A stretch of DNA of 64,000 nucleotides from DASRBN01 sp035294305. Its GTDB lineage: Bacteria; Chloroflexota; Ktedonobacteria; Ktedonobacterales; Ktedonobacteraceae. This document shows, piece by piece, positions 50,772 to 59,496 of the stretch (positions are counted from its first letter, which is position 1; each line of letters opens with the position of its first letter). The stretch lies in the NCBI GenBank assembly GCA_035294305.1, contig DATGLD010000011.1, positions 5,997 through 69,996 of the forward strand. The letters are read 5' to 3'. The notes beneath the pieces were generated by a model. It made no database searches, was not told where the DNA came from, and was given only the letters and a program-made list of their open reading frames with translations. A program made the position numbers and the translations under genes.

Positions 50772-51992
50772 TTATTCTTCGGGCCAGTCCAGCATGATGG
50801 CCTGTGCTGTTTCTCCTGGGCGGAGTTCGACGCCGCCCTCCGGCACGATGACGAGCGCATTAGCATTCAGTAGGGAAGTCGTGATATTCGATCCCTGATT
50901 ACCGGTTGTGCGCGCTACGAAATGACCATCACGCCTCTCGACATGAGCGCGCACATAGTGACGACGCATCGCGCGCTCTCCCACCCCATCTTCAACTACC
51001 ACCTCAATCTGAGGATGGAGCAAGCGTGTATGGCCCAGCATCTTGCGGATCACCGGTCGCCCCAACAATTCAAAGGTCACTGCTGCCGAGACCGGATTGC
51101 CGGGTAAACCTAATAAAGGCACCGTCCCAATGTAGCCAAAAGCGACGGGTTTGCCGGGACGCATATTGATACGCCAGAAGTTGATCTCTCCCTGTTCCGC
51201 CATAATATTCTTCACCAGGTCGAAATCTCCCACTGATACACCGCCGGAGGTAATGATGAGATCATTCGTCATGGCCTCGGAAAACTTCTCGCGCAGGCTC
51301 TCCACCGTGTCGCGCGCTATCCCCAGGCGATGCGCCTCCGCGCCTGCTTTGCGCACGGCTGCTTCGAGCAGGTAGCTGTTGCTATTGCGAATCTTGCCGG
51401 GCTGCAGTGGCTCGTTCACGTCGATGATTTCATCGCCTGTTCCCAGGATGGCAACACGAGGTCGCCGGATTACCGGCACCATCGCCCAGCCGAGTGTCGC
51501 CAGCACGCCAATTTCCCAGGGGCCAATCCCGGCGCCACGTTCCAGCACTTTCTGGCCGCGCCGCATATCCTCGCCGGCAGGCCGGATGTTGTTTCCTGGC
51601 GCCACCTCTTGCAGGATTTCCACCCATTCACTATCAGGGCCATCGGAGCGGGTCAGTTCCACCTGTATCACGCTATCGGCTCCCGGCGGTACCGGCGCGC
51701 CGGTCATGATACGCATGGCCGTACCTGGTTCGACCGGGTGATCCGCTACATAACCTGCAGCTACTTCGCCGGTTACACGCAGGCGTGGAGGTTGATCGCC
51801 CTGCTGGCGGCTATCCTGGCTGAGCAACGCAAACCCATCCATCGCGGAGTTGGCGAAAGGGGGCATATCTTCTTGCGCTACCACGTCTTCAGCCAGCACG
51901 AGGCCAAGAGATTCAGAGAGTGGCACAGTAGTCATTGGGAGTGACTTTATCTCGGCAAGTATACGTTCAAGAGCCTCTTCTACGCTAATCAT
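50772..51992 (-). CDS. moeA: Molybdopterin molybdenumtransferase MoeA
   Basis: A 406-residue MoeA, which inserts molybdate into adenylated molybdopterin. The MPT-binding domain has ILGTGDEIIDVNEPL, and TSGGVSVGDFDLVKN carries the catalytic/substrate residues; GLPGNPVSAAVTFELLGRPV follows. The N-terminus has the typical ALERILAEI and FANSAMDGFAL. AGAGAGG lies before the ATG. No other molybdenum cofactor genes are near. It is convergent with the NtrC-like gene with zero spacing. Confidence 0.96.
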   Translation of the reverse strand: MISVEEALERILAEIKSLPMTTVPLSESLGLVLAEDVVAQEDMPPFANSAMDGFALLSQDSRQQGDQPPRLRVTGEVAAGYVADHPVEPGTAMRIMTGAPVPPGADSVIQVELTRSDGPDSEWVEILQEVAPGNNIRPAGEDMRRGQKVLERGAGIGPWEIGVLATLGWAMVPVIRRPRVAILGTGDEIIDVNEPLQPGKIRNSNSYLLEAAVRKAGAEAHRLGIARDTVESLREKFSEAMTNDLIITSGGVSVGDFDLVKNIMAEQGEINFWRINMRPGKPVAFGYIGTVPLLGLPGNPVSAAVTFELLGRPVIRKMLGHTRLLHPQIEVVVEDGVGERAMRRHYVRAHVERRDGHFVARTTGNQGSNITTSLLNANALVIVPEGGVELRPGETAQAIMLDWPEE

Positions 51993-52045
51993 ATGGCGCC
52001 TCTCTTTGTGAGAACATTCTTACGAATACGCGATGACCTAAAATG

Positions 52046-52094
52046 TGGAAAAGCCTGGCATACCAAAAATAAGAGGGCATGCCAGGCTTTTCCA
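52046..52094 (-). terminator. Terminator downstream of tRNA-Glu
   Basis: TGGAAAAGCCTGGCA (52046-52060) pairs perfectly with TGCCAGGCTTTTCCA (52080-52094). In the minus direction a CATTTTAG follows. It ends the tRNA-Glu transcript and separates it from moeA. Confidence 0.75.
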
Positions 52095-52102
52095 GAAAAT
52101 AA

Positions 52103-52176
52103 TACCTCGTACGGGAGTCGAACCCGTGATCTCCGCCTTGAAAGGGCGGCGTCCTTGGCCACTAGACGAACGAGGC
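52103..52176 (-). tRNA. tRNA-Glu (anticodon TTC)
   Basis: On the minus strand the acceptor arms are GCCTCGT and ACGAGGT, the anticodon arm CCGCC-CTTTCAA-GGCGG gives TTC, and the T arm is ACGGG-TTCGACT-CCCGT. The discriminator is A and CCA is not encoded. Confidence 0.95.
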
Positions 52177-52217
52177 TTACAGACCACACTGCATGGTGGC
52201 TTTGTATCGACATCTGG

Positions 52218-52246
52218 ATTGTACCTGATTGCGGGTGCCTTGTCAA
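52218..52246 (-). promoter_or_regulatory. tRNA-Glu promoter
   Basis: On the minus strand TTGACA, a 17-base spacer (AGGCACCCGCAATCAGG) and TACAAT form a near-consensus promoter, about 40 bases before the tRNA. Confidence 0.8.
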
Positions 52247-52356
52247 GCGAGATTCGGCATCTCGAAGAATAAGCCTGGAAAAAGGTACCCGGTATAGACG
52301 TGCTATGATAAAATAGGACTCGCAAAATTGAGTTTGCAGAACAGGAAGATAGAATC

Positions 52357-53409
52357 ATGGCAAAACCCAAGCAAAAGGCGTCCTCGGCCTCGCAACGCCG
52401 CGAGCAGCAGAGGCAGCAACGCCAGCAGCGTGAGAATGTCAATCAAAAAAATCAGGCCCAGGTGCGTAGCAGGAGAAAGGTTCAACAGCGGTCGAATCGC
52501 TCCTCCTGGCTACTAATCGGTGGAGTACTGGTGCTCGTCGCGATCATTGTTGTGAGTTTCGTTGTCATCTCGCACCAGCCATCATCCAGCACTACGGCTA
52601 CACCCACACCCGTCAGTTCGAGTGTTTTGAAAGCGGTCACCCAGGTTGATCCGAATGTGTCAAATACAGTAGGAACAGGTGGCGTGAAAGACCCCTTACA
52701 GGCAGTTAAAAATTCGCCTCCAACTCTGACCGGGCCAACTGGCAAACCGGAAATGCTCTACATGGGCGCGGAATATTGTCCATATTGCGCGGCGGAACGC
52801 TGGGCCATGGTGGTCGCGCTCAGTCGCTTCGGCACCTTTAGCCACCTGAATGAGACCACCTCTTCGAGTACGGATATCTATCCCGGCACTCCAACGTTTA
52901 CGTTCTACCATTCTACTTACACCAGTTCGTATATTGATTTTGTGCCGGTAGAATTACAAGGCAATGTCGCGGACAGCAGCGGTAGTTATCCCACCCTGCA
53001 AACGCCCACGACCGAAGAGCAAAACCTCATGAATACCTATGATGCTCCGCCGTACATTGACGCCTCCAGTGCTGGCAGTATCCCGTTCATCGATATTGCG
53101 AACAAATATGTGCAGATAGGTCTGGGCCAGGGCTATTCAGCGCAGGACCTTGCCGGACTTCAGTGGCAGGATATCGCCAACGATCTGTCGGATGCAAGTT
53201 CGCCCGTGGCCCAGCACATCATCGGCTCGGCTAACTACCTGACCGCAGCTTTATGTATCGTAACGCAACAGCAGCCGGGCAGCACCTGTAATTCGCAAGC
53301 GATACACCAGATCGAGCTCAGCATTGCCTCGACCGCTTTCAATGCGGGTGGGTCGCAGGTAGCTGCGGTGGCAGAGCATACCGATGTGGATGTACGCCGG
53401 CTGAATTAG
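52357..53409 (+). CDS. DUF929 family membrane-anchored protein with thioredoxin-like CPYC motif
   Basis: A 350-residue protein. The first 50 residues are very rich in Arg/Gln/Lys (for example EQQRQQRQQRENVNQ), followed by a membrane helix (51-72), a Ser/Thr-rich linker, and a DUF929 domain. AEYCPYCAAERWA places C141 and C144 in a thioredoxin-like CPYC. The domain would lie outside the cell, so a role in disulfide chemistry is plausible, possibly with the VKOR protein encoded at 37618. AGGAAGA precedes the ATG. Confidence 0.85.
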   Translation: MAKPKQKASSASQRREQQRQQRQQRENVNQKNQAQVRSRRKVQQRSNRSSWLLIGGVLVLVAIIVVSFVVISHQPSSSTTATPTPVSSSVLKAVTQVDPNVSNTVGTGGVKDPLQAVKNSPPTLTGPTGKPEMLYMGAEYCPYCAAERWAMVVALSRFGTFSHLNETTSSSTDIYPGTPTFTFYHSTYTSSYIDFVPVELQGNVADSSGSYPTLQTPTTEEQNLMNTYDAPPYIDASSAGSIPFIDIANKYVQIGLGQGYSAQDLAGLQWQDIANDLSDASSPVAQHIIGSANYLTAALCIVTQQQPGSTCNSQAIHQIELSIASTAFNAGGSQVAAVAEHTDVDVRRLN

Positions 53410-53417
53410 CGACATCT

Positions 53418-54272
53418 CTACTCTTCGTCGCCGGGCTGTTGCAAGGATTTCATCACCTCTGGCGTCTTGCCCTGGAGTGGATGGATCCAGGCCTTGATGC
53501 GCAGGTAGATGGTCATCAGCCCGGCGAACCACAGGCCGCCGTAGATGTAGCCGGCCATCACGTCACTCGGCCAGTGCGCCCCAAGATATACTCGTGATGG
53601 CCCAATCAGGGCTATCAAAGTGGTGCAGACCGCAATGAGAGCATTGCGCAGTTTCCCCGAACGCCAGTTGGTTGCTAGTAGATAGATCATTAACCCGAAG
53701 AAGTTCGTGTAGTGCATGACATGGCCGCTTGGGAAACTCGGTTCATTGATCACGCGCACAACCGTCACCAGTTCTTTCGTTGGACGTGGGCGCTTGATGA
53801 GGCGTTTCACTATCGCATTGAGGATACCACTTGTGCTGGTAAGCAAAACGAAAATAGATTCCAATCGGAAGCGCAGCGCCCAGAAGATAGCAGCCACGCC
53901 AATGGTAATCGGTGTGAAGATTTTGGGGAAGCCGATCTCAGAAATTCCGAGCATGAAGTTGTAGAACCAGCGGTTCCGCTGCCTCTGCAACCTGTGCGTA
54001 ATAAATGTATCACCGGGAAAAAGTTGTGTGTAGCGCGCGATGAAGGAGAAGAGGATCGCGCCCGAAAGGATCCACAGGTAAAACGCCAGAAAGATGGTGC
54101 CGCGCGAAACAGCATGACGACCGGATACAGAACTCTGCGCGGCAAGGCGCTGTGCCTCAGATACTACCGGCACCACATTTTGCTCGACGATATTGGTAAC
54201 GGGTGGTAACGGCGGCGTGGGAGACTGCCCCTGTGCAGGGGGCTGTTTCGTATTCTTTGTGTTTCCTGGCAT
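53418..54272 (-). CDS. PAP2 family membrane phosphatase
   Basis: A 284-residue membrane protein with about five or six helices. The three PAP2 phosphatase motifs are complete: KRLIKRPRP, PSFPSGHVMHYTNF, and SRVYLGAHWPSDV. The family dephosphorylates lipid phosphates such as phosphatidate or undecaprenyl pyrophosphate. The N-terminal 70 residues are polar and proline-rich. A lipid kinase gene of the diacylglycerol-kinase type lies just upstream on the same strand, so the two may be a functional pair in lipid phosphate turnover. Confidence 0.93.
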   Translation of the reverse strand: MPGNTKNTKQPPAQGQSPTPPLPPVTNIVEQNVVPVVSEAQRLAAQSSVSGRHAVSRGTIFLAFYLWILSGAILFSFIARYTQLFPGDTFITHRLQRQRNRWFYNFMLGISEIGFPKIFTPITIGVAAIFWALRFRLESIFVLLTSTSGILNAIVKRLIKRPRPTKELVTVVRVINEPSFPSGHVMHYTNFFGLMIYLLATNWRSGKLRNALIAVCTTLIALIGPSRVYLGAHWPSDVMAGYIYGGLWFAGLMTIYLRIKAWIHPLQGKTPEVMKSLQQPGDEE

Positions 54273-54298
54273 CGATTAAACCTGGCCTTTCTATTACT

Positions 54299-55276
54299 CT
54301 AGCTGATTTTCCTGGTTCGCTTTACGATGGCGTTTTCAACTGATTGTTCGGCCCTATGCAGCCCGGGCGCATTCACCCCTGGCACTCTGATGCGCAATGC
54401 TTGTGGCAAAATCGTCACTACTGCCGGTGTATGACCGTGAAGCTCTCCATCGGCCTGAATCTCCATCGGGTATTCACTGGTAATACGTAAGGATTTCACG
54501 CGCCGGTACGCAATCTTGGGTGTATATAGTCGTTTGCCCTGACTAATAGAGAGCGCGTGTCGAATATATTCTCGCTTACTAAAATTTCTATATACGACTA
54601 CATCGAGCAATCCATCATCCATCAAGACATGTGGCGCTATCTGCAGGTGCGCGCCATAAAATGGCGCGTTGCAAATCGTCACCTGTAACGCTTGATAAGA
54701 CCGGCGGCGATGCTCGTCGAAGGAGAGGCTGATCGCGGCAGGATGGTACGTGAGCAGGGTAATCAAACCGCCGATAGCACCATGCAGCGTTGAAAGTAGC
54801 CCTGGCTGCTTGATCTCCTCGGCCAGAGGAAAAAGCTCCGCCTCTAGACCCACGCCGGCCACTTCGAGAAAGAACCGGTCATTGATCTTGCCAACATCTA
54901 TAGCGTGTGTCTCACCTTTAGCAATCACAGCGCAAGCCGCCTCAATAGTCTGGGGAATATTCAGGCTGCGCGCCAGGTTATTCATCGTCCCAGCCGGAAT
55001 AATGCCGAGTGCGGTCTGCGTTCCAATCAACCCTCTGGCAATCGCTTCAATCGTGCCGTCTCCTCCGGCGGCGATGACGATATCCACTCCCGCATTTGCG
55101 GCTCGCGTAGATAAGCCCTGGCCCGTATCTTCCGGCGTCGTATGAAACACTTCCGGCTCAATGCCATAGGCGCGTAATGTGGTGAGAATAGCCTCTTCGG
55201 TCTCTTCCGGCGTCATTTCCCGGGATGTGATCGTCGATAGGCCTGACGCCGGATTAATGATCAATACCGCTTGCAT
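54299..55276 (-). CDS. Diacylglycerol kinase family lipid kinase (YegS/DgkB type)
   Basis: A 325-residue kinase. It begins QAVLIINPASG, contains the nucleotide-binding AAGGDGTIEAIARGL and GIIPAGTMNNLARSL, and a C-terminal beta domain with APHVLMDDGLLDVVVYR. Such enzymes phosphorylate diacylglycerol or related lipids at the membrane. The substrate cannot be predicted. It is followed on the same strand, 26 bp on, by the PAP2 phosphatase gene, which catalyses the opposite type of step. Confidence 0.93.
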   Translation of the reverse strand: MQAVLIINPASGLSTITSREMTPEETEEAILTTLRAYGIEPEVFHTTPEDTGQGLSTRAANAGVDIVIAAGGDGTIEAIARGLIGTQTALGIIPAGTMNNLARSLNIPQTIEAACAVIAKGETHAIDVGKINDRFFLEVAGVGLEAELFPLAEEIKQPGLLSTLHGAIGGLITLLTYHPAAISLSFDEHRRRSYQALQVTICNAPFYGAHLQIAPHVLMDDGLLDVVVYRNFSKREYIRHALSISQGKRLYTPKIAYRRVKSLRITSEYPMEIQADGELHGHTPAVVTILPQALRIRVPGVNAPGLHRAEQSVENAIVKRTRKIS

Positions 55277-55459
55277 GCCTGCTCTATCTTTCGCCAGGTG
55301 GGCATTTCATACACACACCCGCTGCTTACCCATTGCCTTCAATAAAATATGCTACAATAACTTGCGATAGGTTTATTTGCGTAAGGTGAACGCTGCCTCT
55401 AGAAGAGCATAGTCTCCCATAAGCAGATACGGGAAACTCGACAGGGAAGGATACATGCC

Positions 55460-57232
55460 ATGTCAGGCCTGCCTTATATGATGCCAGATAGCGGAGGAAT
55501 CAACTTTTACACTGCCGACCATGACCTGCCATTTCTTTTAAGCCGCCATCTTTCGTCAGAAGACAACGACAGGGCGCAGGGCATTCTCACTGAAATGGGA
55601 GCAGTTGCCTCGCAAACAATGGACAAACTGGCAGAGGTAGCTAACCGCCAGGGGCCGGTGCTGGTGCAGTATGACAAAAAGGGCCAGCGCATTGACGAGA
55701 TTGTCTTTCATCCTGCCTATCACGAACTGGAACGTATCGCCTATTGCGATTTTGCGATTGCCGCCTGCACCCATCGTAAGGGTTTAGCAGGATGGTCGGG
55801 ATACGTACCACAACCCGTCAAATTTGCGCTCGCCTACCTGGGAATGCAGGCAGAGTCCGGCGTCTTCTGCCCCGTATCGATGACCGACGCGCTGGCCCGT
55901 GTTTTGGAACGCTACGCTAGCGAGCCCCTCAAGCGGCGCTTTTTACCCGGCCTGACCGCGACTACTATGGCTGAATTAAAGCAGGGCGCCATGTTCCTTA
56001 CGGAAAGGCAGGGAGGCTCCGATGTTGGCCAGACGGCTACGGTAGCCAGGCGGCATTGCGATAGCGAAAATGGAGCAGGTGAGGGCATCCAGCCGGAATG
56101 GGAACTGTGGGGCGATAAATGGTTCTGTTCCAATGTCTCCGCCGATCTCATCCTCACGCTGGCGCGTCCTGAAGGCGCGCCGCAGGGAACCCGTGGCCTT
56201 GGACTCTTTCTCGTGCCTCGCTTATTGGATAACGGCACGCGTAACGTCTACAGCATCAATCGATTGAAGGATAAGCTGGGCACGCGCTCGCTGGCTACGG
56301 GTGAGGTTACGCTGCAAGGGGCGCTGGCCTACCAGGTGGGCGCCTTAGAGCGCGGCTTCGTGCAGATGACCGAAATGATCAATCTCACGCGCATCTGGGC
56401 AGCAATCGGCTCGTTAGCGGCCATGCGTCGCAGCCTGCTCGAAGCGCTCGTCCATACACGAGGACGGGTGGCTTTTGGACGCTCCCTGGCCGAACATCCA
56501 CTCATGCGGCGGCAACTGGTAGATCTGCTGATAGAGGTCGAGGGCTGCGCAGCTCTGGCATTCGAAACAACAGCCGTGCTTGAGCGCGTTGAACGTCATG
56601 GCGTTGAGGAGGACCGCCGCCTGCTGCGCATCCTGACGCCGCTCTGCAAATACTATATTCCCAAACGCGGCGAATATGTGACGCTCGAGGCCCTGGAGAT
56701 GCGCGGCGGCAACGGCTACGTCGAAGACTGGGTTAATCCGCGCCTGCTGCGTGATGCCATCGTCAATGTCGTGTGGGAGGGTTCGAGCAATGTCATCGTA
56801 CTCGATGTCATGCGTGCCATCGATAGGGAGGGCGCGGCAGCCGCGCTTTTTGGCATGCTGCACCAGCGCCTGCAATCGCTCAAGCATTCGGTCATTCTGC
56901 CGGTGGCACAGCAAGTTCAGGAACTGGTCAATCGCCTGGCACAGCGCCTGCATGAACTATCGCACCTGGACTCGGAAAGCGCCCAGTTGCCAGTGCGCGG
57001 GCTGGTCGAACGCATGGCACAATTGACGATCATCACCCTGCTGCTCGAACAGGCCGAGGCTGAACTGGTACGCGGCACTGGGGGGACAGGAAAGCGCAAA
57101 TGGCTCATCGCCCTGCTCTACTTGCACCGCCACGTCCTGGTACACCCCGATGGTTGGGCCGCCGACAACGACCCCACTGCTCTGAAATACTTTGACGCGC
57201 TGGTCGACTGGCAGCCTGTTTCTGTTCAATAA
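55460..57232 (+). CDS. Acyl-CoA dehydrogenase, AidB-like
   Basis: A 590-residue flavoprotein of the AidB-like acyl-CoA dehydrogenase branch. AMFLTERQGGSDVGQT is the flavin-binding motif, WFCSNVSADLILTLAR and GLGLFLVPRLL follow, then RSLATGEVTLQGALA, and the family segment YVTLEALEMRGGNGYVEDWVNPRLLRD (core MRGGNGYVEDWVNPRL). AidB proteins bind DNA and FAD and are linked to alkylation damage; many homologues are of unknown substrate. A methyltransferase gene follows 9 bp after the stop. Confidence 0.92.
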   Translation: MSGLPYMMPDSGGINFYTADHDLPFLLSRHLSSEDNDRAQGILTEMGAVASQTMDKLAEVANRQGPVLVQYDKKGQRIDEIVFHPAYHELERIAYCDFAIAACTHRKGLAGWSGYVPQPVKFALAYLGMQAESGVFCPVSMTDALARVLERYASEPLKRRFLPGLTATTMAELKQGAMFLTERQGGSDVGQTATVARRHCDSENGAGEGIQPEWELWGDKWFCSNVSADLILTLARPEGAPQGTRGLGLFLVPRLLDNGTRNVYSINRLKDKLGTRSLATGEVTLQGALAYQVGALERGFVQMTEMINLTRIWAAIGSLAAMRRSLLEALVHTRGRVAFGRSLAEHPLMRRQLVDLLIEVEGCAALAFETTAVLERVERHGVEEDRRLLRILTPLCKYYIPKRGEYVTLEALEMRGGNGYVEDWVNPRLLRDAIVNVVWEGSSNVIVLDVMRAIDREGAAAALFGMLHQRLQSLKHSVILPVAQQVQELVNRLAQRLHELSHLDSESAQLPVRGLVERMAQLTIITLLLEQAEAELVRGTGGTGKRKWLIALLYLHRHVLVHPDGWAADNDPTALKYFDALVDWQPVSVQ

Positions 57233-57241
57233 GGAGACGCA

Positions 57242-57829
57242 ATGCTTGACACCGTTAACCTGAATCCGCCATCCGTATTGAAGGATATTGAGGAAGCAAC
57301 GCGGAGCATCGGCTTTACTATGGGCTCTGATCATCAGACCGGCTCACTCCTCCGAACGCTTGCCGCGGCAAAACCATCCGGCAGTTTTCTAGAGCTAGGT
57401 ACCGGAACAGGACTCTCGGTAGCCTGGCTGCTCGATGGCATGGATGCTCATTCCAGATTAATCACCGTCGATAGAAATGAGGGCCATACAGCAATTGCCC
57501 GGCGTTTCTTAGGGCATGACTCGCGCCTGACGTTTGTCACGATGGATGGAGGCGCGTTTATCGACTCCATGCGCGAACAGGGGAGAACCTTTGATTTCAT
57601 CTTCGCAGATATGCAGCCCGGAAAATACCAGCACCTGGATGAAACCCTGCAACTGCTTGCCCCAGGAGGTCTGTACGTCGTTGATGATCTGCTGATATCC
57701 TCTTCTTGGGAGGAAGCCCATCTGACGAGGGTTTATCGCTTAATTTCGACGCTTGAGAATAGAACAGACCTGCGGGTAACCAAACTCAACTGGTCGGTAG
57801 GGCTGCTGATCGCGGCGAAAGCTGGATGA
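57242..57829 (+). CDS. Class I SAM-dependent methyltransferase (O-methyltransferase-like)
   Basis: A 195-residue methyltransferase. The SAM site motif is LELGTGTGLSVAWLLDGM, followed by LITVDRNEG with the acidic ribose ligand. FIFADMQPGKYQHLDETLQLLAPGGLYVVDDL matches the O-methyltransferase fold (core FADMQPGKYQHLDE). The substrate is unknown. AAGGAGACGCA precedes the ATG, and the short gap to the dehydrogenase gene suggests co-transcription. Confidence 0.85.
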   Translation: MLDTVNLNPPSVLKDIEEATRSIGFTMGSDHQTGSLLRTLAAAKPSGSFLELGTGTGLSVAWLLDGMDAHSRLITVDRNEGHTAIARRFLGHDSRLTFVTMDGGAFIDSMREQGRTFDFIFADMQPGKYQHLDETLQLLAPGGLYVVDDLLISSSWEEAHLTRVYRLISTLENRTDLRVTKLNWSVGLLIAAKAG

Positions 57830-57956
57830 CTTTCGCGTCCTGGAAAGCTCTGTACGAGCAGATTGTCCAGGTGATACACTTTAAATAAGGCCAGCGCATG
57901 GGTGGCCAAAAAGGTTGAATTCTGGTTAGCTCTTTCTAGGAAGTGAGATCGAAAAA

Positions 57957-58202
57957 ATGTGGAGTGCATTAAGATGGCGCTTCTGGCTTGAGACAGCGTT
58001 TGCAATTGTTGCAAGTATTTTATTTGTGATTACGCTGGTGTGGAGGGACTGGATCGAGATCGTTTTCAATGTCGATCCTGATAATCGGAGCGGCACGCTG
58101 GAATGGTTTATCGTAGCGGTTTTTTTGGTCGTAGCGATAGCGCTGTTCGTTTCAGCGGGCTATGAGGTGCGACGGGCTCGCGCTGCTCTCAGGGCGATTT
58201 AA
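57957..58202 (+). CDS. Small two-helix membrane protein
   Basis: An 81-residue protein with two hydrophobic helices (about 12-29 and 47-66) and the intervening loop RDWIEIVFNVDPDNRSG. The C-terminus is basic (YEVRRARAALRAI). It is followed immediately by a 36-bp perfect inverted repeat. The loop WIE-VFxxDPDxxxG occurs in small proteins of unknown function next to transport genes, but I cannot name a family. GAAGTGAGA is a weak ribosome binding site. Confidence 0.6.
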   Translation: MWSALRWRFWLETAFAIVASILFVITLVWRDWIEIVFNVDPDNRSGTLEWFIVAVFLVVAIALFVSAGYEVRRARAALRAI

Positions 58203-58203
58203 A

Positions 58204-58282
58204 AGTCGAGCGGACAAGAACGACCCTCCTGGGGATAGGCACCCGGCCTATCCCCAGGAGGGTCGTTCTTGTCCGCTCGACT
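58204..58282. repeat. 36-bp perfect inverted repeat
   Basis: The arms at 58204-58239 and 58247-58282 are exact reverse complements and frame a 7-base loop (CACCCGG). It starts two bases after the stop codon of the small membrane protein gene. There is no T-run right after, so it is longer than and different from a normal intrinsic terminator. Confidence 0.85.
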
Positions 58283-58321
58283 GACTTGACTGGTAAATCC
58301 CCGGTACAGCCTTTCTTAGTT

Positions 58322-58351
58322 TTGACAACCCTCCCCAAAGTATGATATAAC
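58322..58351 (+). promoter_or_regulatory. Promoter of the ABC exporter operon
   Basis: TTGACA, an 18-base spacer and TATAAC. The next good start codon is 200 bases downstream. Confidence 0.7.
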
Positions 58352-58551
58352 TCTCTTTGCAGTTTTGCAAAAGATAACGCAGGCCACTTGCGTGCGTTTC
58401 TGGGCAGAATGAAGCACAAACAAGACACGGGGTAGACATTGGCTATCCCGCAATACTGCGTGTCCGCGAAAACGCGGAAGAGGAACCAGAACCCCCCTCT
58501 TGGGAGGGGTTGCTGGGTTTTTGTGCTGTAAAAAAAGCAGGAGGAGCCAGG
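58352..58551 (+). promoter_or_regulatory. Structured leader with attenuator-like hairpin
   Basis: The leader contains successive hairpins: CGCA-GGCCACT-TGCG, GGGGTAG-ACATTGG-CTATCCC, CCGCG-AAAA-CGCGG, and finally a longer stem (58486-58517, CCAGAACCCC...GGGGTTGCTGG) followed by GTTTTTGTG. The last one is terminator-like and lies before AGCAGGAGGA, the ribosome binding site of the permease gene. GGGGTAG could pair with ACCCC of the terminator. This is a candidate riboswitch or attenuator of unknown class. Confidence 0.55.
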
Positions 58552-59346
58552 ATGCTGCGTTTCTATTTCGAGGTCGCCCGCACCGCTTTCCGGCGACAGC
58601 TCATTTATCGTTGGGCCAATATCGCGGGCCTGCTGACGAACATCTTCTGGGGTATCATCATCAGCTACGTTATGATTGCGTTGTTCCATGCCCGGCACGC
58701 AGTAGGGGGCTTTGATGTGCGCGATACGCTGAGCTATGTCTGGGTGGTGCAGGCCATGATTATGATCGTCCTGCCTTTTAGCTGGTATGACTTGATGCTT
58801 ACCATCCGTTCGGGCGAGGTCGTCACCGATTTGAGCAAGCCCTGCGATTTCTGCTGGTACTGGTTCAGCCGCGAAATCGGGCGCGATTGCTATTATCTTC
58901 TCTATCGAGGTATCCCTACCTACACTGCCGGCGCGCTACTCTTCGGCTTTGGCCTGAGCGGAGATTGGAGAAACTGGCTGATCTATATAATCTGTCTGCC
59001 ACTTGGAGCTATACTGGGTATTGCCTGCCGTTTTCTCTATAACATCGTCGCCTTCTGGATCGTTGAAGCGCGGGCGACGGCGGTTATGGTTGGCACCATC
59101 GCCCTCTTTTTCACCGGCAGTTACATCCCGCTGCCGTTCTTACCACCCTGGCTGCATACTATTGCCATCTGGTCTCCTTTCAATGGCCTCTTGAATGTGC
59201 CTGCTGAAGCCTTTCTGGGGAAGTTGACCGGCGGTTCGCTGCTACTTGAGATTCCGCGCCAGGTTGGTTGGATCATCGTGCTGGTCATTGCTGCACGCGC
59301 CGTGACTGCCATAGCTGCGCGGCGTGTCGAGGTGCAGGGTGGATGA
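58552..59346 (+). CDS. ABC-2 family exporter permease (first subunit)
   Basis: A 264-residue permease with six hydrophobic helices. It begins MLRFYFEVARTAFRRQLIYRW, a pattern of the COG4587/COG3694 group of ABC-2 permeases. IRSGEVVTDLSKPCDFCWYW, a soluble loop, and the later FTGSYIPLPFLP are typical. AGGAGGAGCC precedes the ATG at 58552. It forms a heterodimeric channel with the next gene product. The exported molecule is unknown. Confidence 0.9.
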   Translation: MLRFYFEVARTAFRRQLIYRWANIAGLLTNIFWGIIISYVMIALFHARHAVGGFDVRDTLSYVWVVQAMIMIVLPFSWYDLMLTIRSGEVVTDLSKPCDFCWYWFSREIGRDCYYLLYRGIPTYTAGALLFGFGLSGDWRNWLIYIICLPLGAILGIACRFLYNIVAFWIVEARATAVMVGTIALFFTGSYIPLPFLPPWLHTIAIWSPFNGLLNVPAEAFLGKLTGGSLLLEIPRQVGWIIVLVIAARAVTAIAARRVEVQGG

Positions 59347-59365
59347 AATAGTCTAGCGAACAAGG

Positions 59366-59446
59366 CCAGTCCTGTAGGGACAGCGCCTGGGCCTGTCCTC
59401 GTATCCCGACCAGGATAGGGACGAACCGCTGTCCCTACAGGACTGG
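59366..59446. repeat. 81-bp dispersed repeat unit with 20-bp perfect ends
   Basis: CCAGTCCTGTAGGGACAGCG (59366-59385) and CGCTGTCCCTACAGGACTGG (59427-59446) are perfect inverted repeats around a 41-base centre. It lies between the two permease genes. No target duplication was seen. Confidence 0.75.
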
Positions 59447-59496
59447 TAAATAGCTCTCGAAGTATGTCCCCTCTGGCGATGGGGAAAAAGGAGAAA

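Noticed and set aside
51330..51944. 204-codon open frame on the plus strand
   Set aside because: It is antisense to moeA, whose coding pattern is unambiguous.
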